A DNA stretch of 6,060 nucleotides from Lysobacterales bacterium. Lineage in GTDB: Bacteria > Pseudomonadota > Gammaproteobacteria > Xanthomonadales > SZUA-36. Below the pieces are notes generated by a model. That model was given only the letters and a program-made list of their open reading frames with translations. It had not been told where the DNA came from and did no database searches. A program made the position numbers and the translations under genes. This document shows, in pieces, positions 5,392 through 6,060 of the stretch (within the stretch, counting starts at the first letter, position 1; every line of letters begins with the position of its first letter). Location: NCBI GenBank assembly GCA_026196445.1, contig JAPHTE010000341.1, forward strand, positions 1 to 6,060, written 5' to 3'.

Positions 5392-6060
5392 CGACCTTGC
5401 AGAACTTGTGTTTGCCGACTTGCAGCACCGCGTTGAACCCGGCTTCCAGTTGCAGGTTACGGTCAGAAATTTTTTCACCGTCGATTCTAACGCCACCCTG
5501 CTTAATCATGCGGAAGGCCTCCGAATTACTCGCGGTCAACTTGCACTGGGTCAGCGCGGCCGCTATGCCGACGCCGCTGGCCAGGGACATTTCCGGCATA
5601 TCTTCGGGCATGGCGCCGCCGCGGAAACGCGCGATAAAGGTCTCGCGCGCCGCTACTGCCGCTGCGCGGTCATGGAAGCGTTCGACGATTTCCTCGCACA
5701 GCAGGAACTTGATGTCACGCGGGTTTTCACCATCTGCAACCCGTTGTTTGAAGGCCGCCAAATCCTCGTTACTCCTGAAGCTGAGCAGGTCGAAATAACG
5801 CCACATCATCTCATCGGAGATGGACATCAACTTACCGAACATTTCATCGGGCGCATCGGTGATAGCGACGTAATTGTCCAGTGACTTGGACATCTTTTGC
5901 ACGCCGTCGAGGCCTTCGAGCAACGGCAGGGTGATGATAACCTGCGGTTCCTGGCCGTAGTGTTGCTGCAGGTGCCGCCCGACCAGCAGGTTGAACTTCT
6001 GGTCCGTGCCGCCCATTTCCACGTCGCATTCCAGCATCACCGAATCGTAACCCTGTACCA
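5381..6060 (-). CDS. tyrS: tyrosyl-tRNA synthetase, C-terminal part (5' end beyond the window)
   Basis: This class I aminoacyl-tRNA synthetase attaches tyrosine to tRNA-Tyr in the cytosol. The frame is open to the window edge, and the first complete codon is at 6058-6056. Visible parts are VQGYDSV, then GGTDQKFN (5990-6013) of the tyrosine/ATP site, the signature KMSKS (5882-5896), a helical anticodon-binding region, and a C-terminal S4 RNA-binding domain (about 5384-5569; core MIKQGGVRIDG). KMSKS, rather than KFGKT as in E. coli TyrS, marks the TyrZ-like subtype. The TAA stop (5383-5381) lies inside the start of tyrA. The GTG at 6040 is an internal codon, not the start. The missing N-terminal part should hold the HIGH-type motif, and the operon promoter must be upstream of it. 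Confidence 0.95.
   Translation of the reverse strand, partial: VQGYDSVMLECDVEMGGTDQKFNLLVGRHLQQHYGQEPQVIITLPLLEGLDGVQKMSKSLDNYVAITDAPDEMFGKLMSISDEMMWRYFDLLSFRSNEDLAAFKQRVADGENPRDIKFLLCEEIVERFHDRAAAVAARETFIARFRGGAMPEDMPEMSLASGVGIAAALTQCKLTASNSEAFRMIKQGGVRIDGEKISDRNLQLEAGFNAVLQVGKHKFCKVDVK

Noticed and set aside
5392..5496. N-terminal extension of TyrA from GTG 5496
   Set aside because: The extra 35 residues come from an alternative frame of the tyrS S4 domain and do not resemble any T-protein N-terminus; ATG 5391 places the mutase helix correctly.
5261..5884. 207-codon open frame on the + strand
   Set aside because: It crosses the antisense of both tyrA and tyrS and has no domain of its own.
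6038..6040. GTG as the start of tyrS
   Set aside because: The frame continues upstream to the window edge with conserved synthetase sequence (VQGYDS), so this is an internal valine codon.

Overview
The window is GC-rich, densely packed bacterial chromosome. The gene set suggests a gammaproteobacterium: a chorismate mutase/prephenate dehydrogenase fusion of the T-protein type, a KMSKS-type tyrosyl-tRNA synthetase, and gene ends that overlap by a few bases. The exact lineage is inference; no similarity search was possible.

Layout. Positions 1-487 hold no credible protein gene but are full of inverted repeats. There is a branched palindromic element at 60-157. A second branched structure at 224-409 has a TATAAC box just before it and a small hairpin with a T-run just after it (430-449), so it is a candidate structured RNA on the + strand. 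A lone + strand gene for an acyl-CoA dehydrogenase follows (488-1648). A short convergent gap (1649-1734) separates it from a minus-strand cluster that fills the rest of the window.

The minus-strand cluster, in transcription order, is tyrS (3' part only, 6060-5381), tyrA T-protein (5391-4261), an MTH1-like Nudix hydrolase (4255-3755, TTG start), a secreted M19 membrane-type dipeptidase (3746-2523) and a TauE/SafE-family membrane permease (2526-1735). The junctions are an 11-bp overlap, a 5-nt gap, an 8-nt gap and a 4-bp ATGA overlap. This is almost certainly one transcription unit with translational coupling, whose promoter lies beyond position 6060.

Functionally, the first two genes link tyrosine synthesis to tyrosine charging of tRNA. 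The Nudix enzyme probably cleans oxidised nucleotides. The last two form an export or periplasm pair: peptide cleavage outside the cytoplasm plus a permease of the sulfite/organosulfonate type. The protein genes are recognisable families. The least explained part of the window is the structured non-coding stretch at 1-450.
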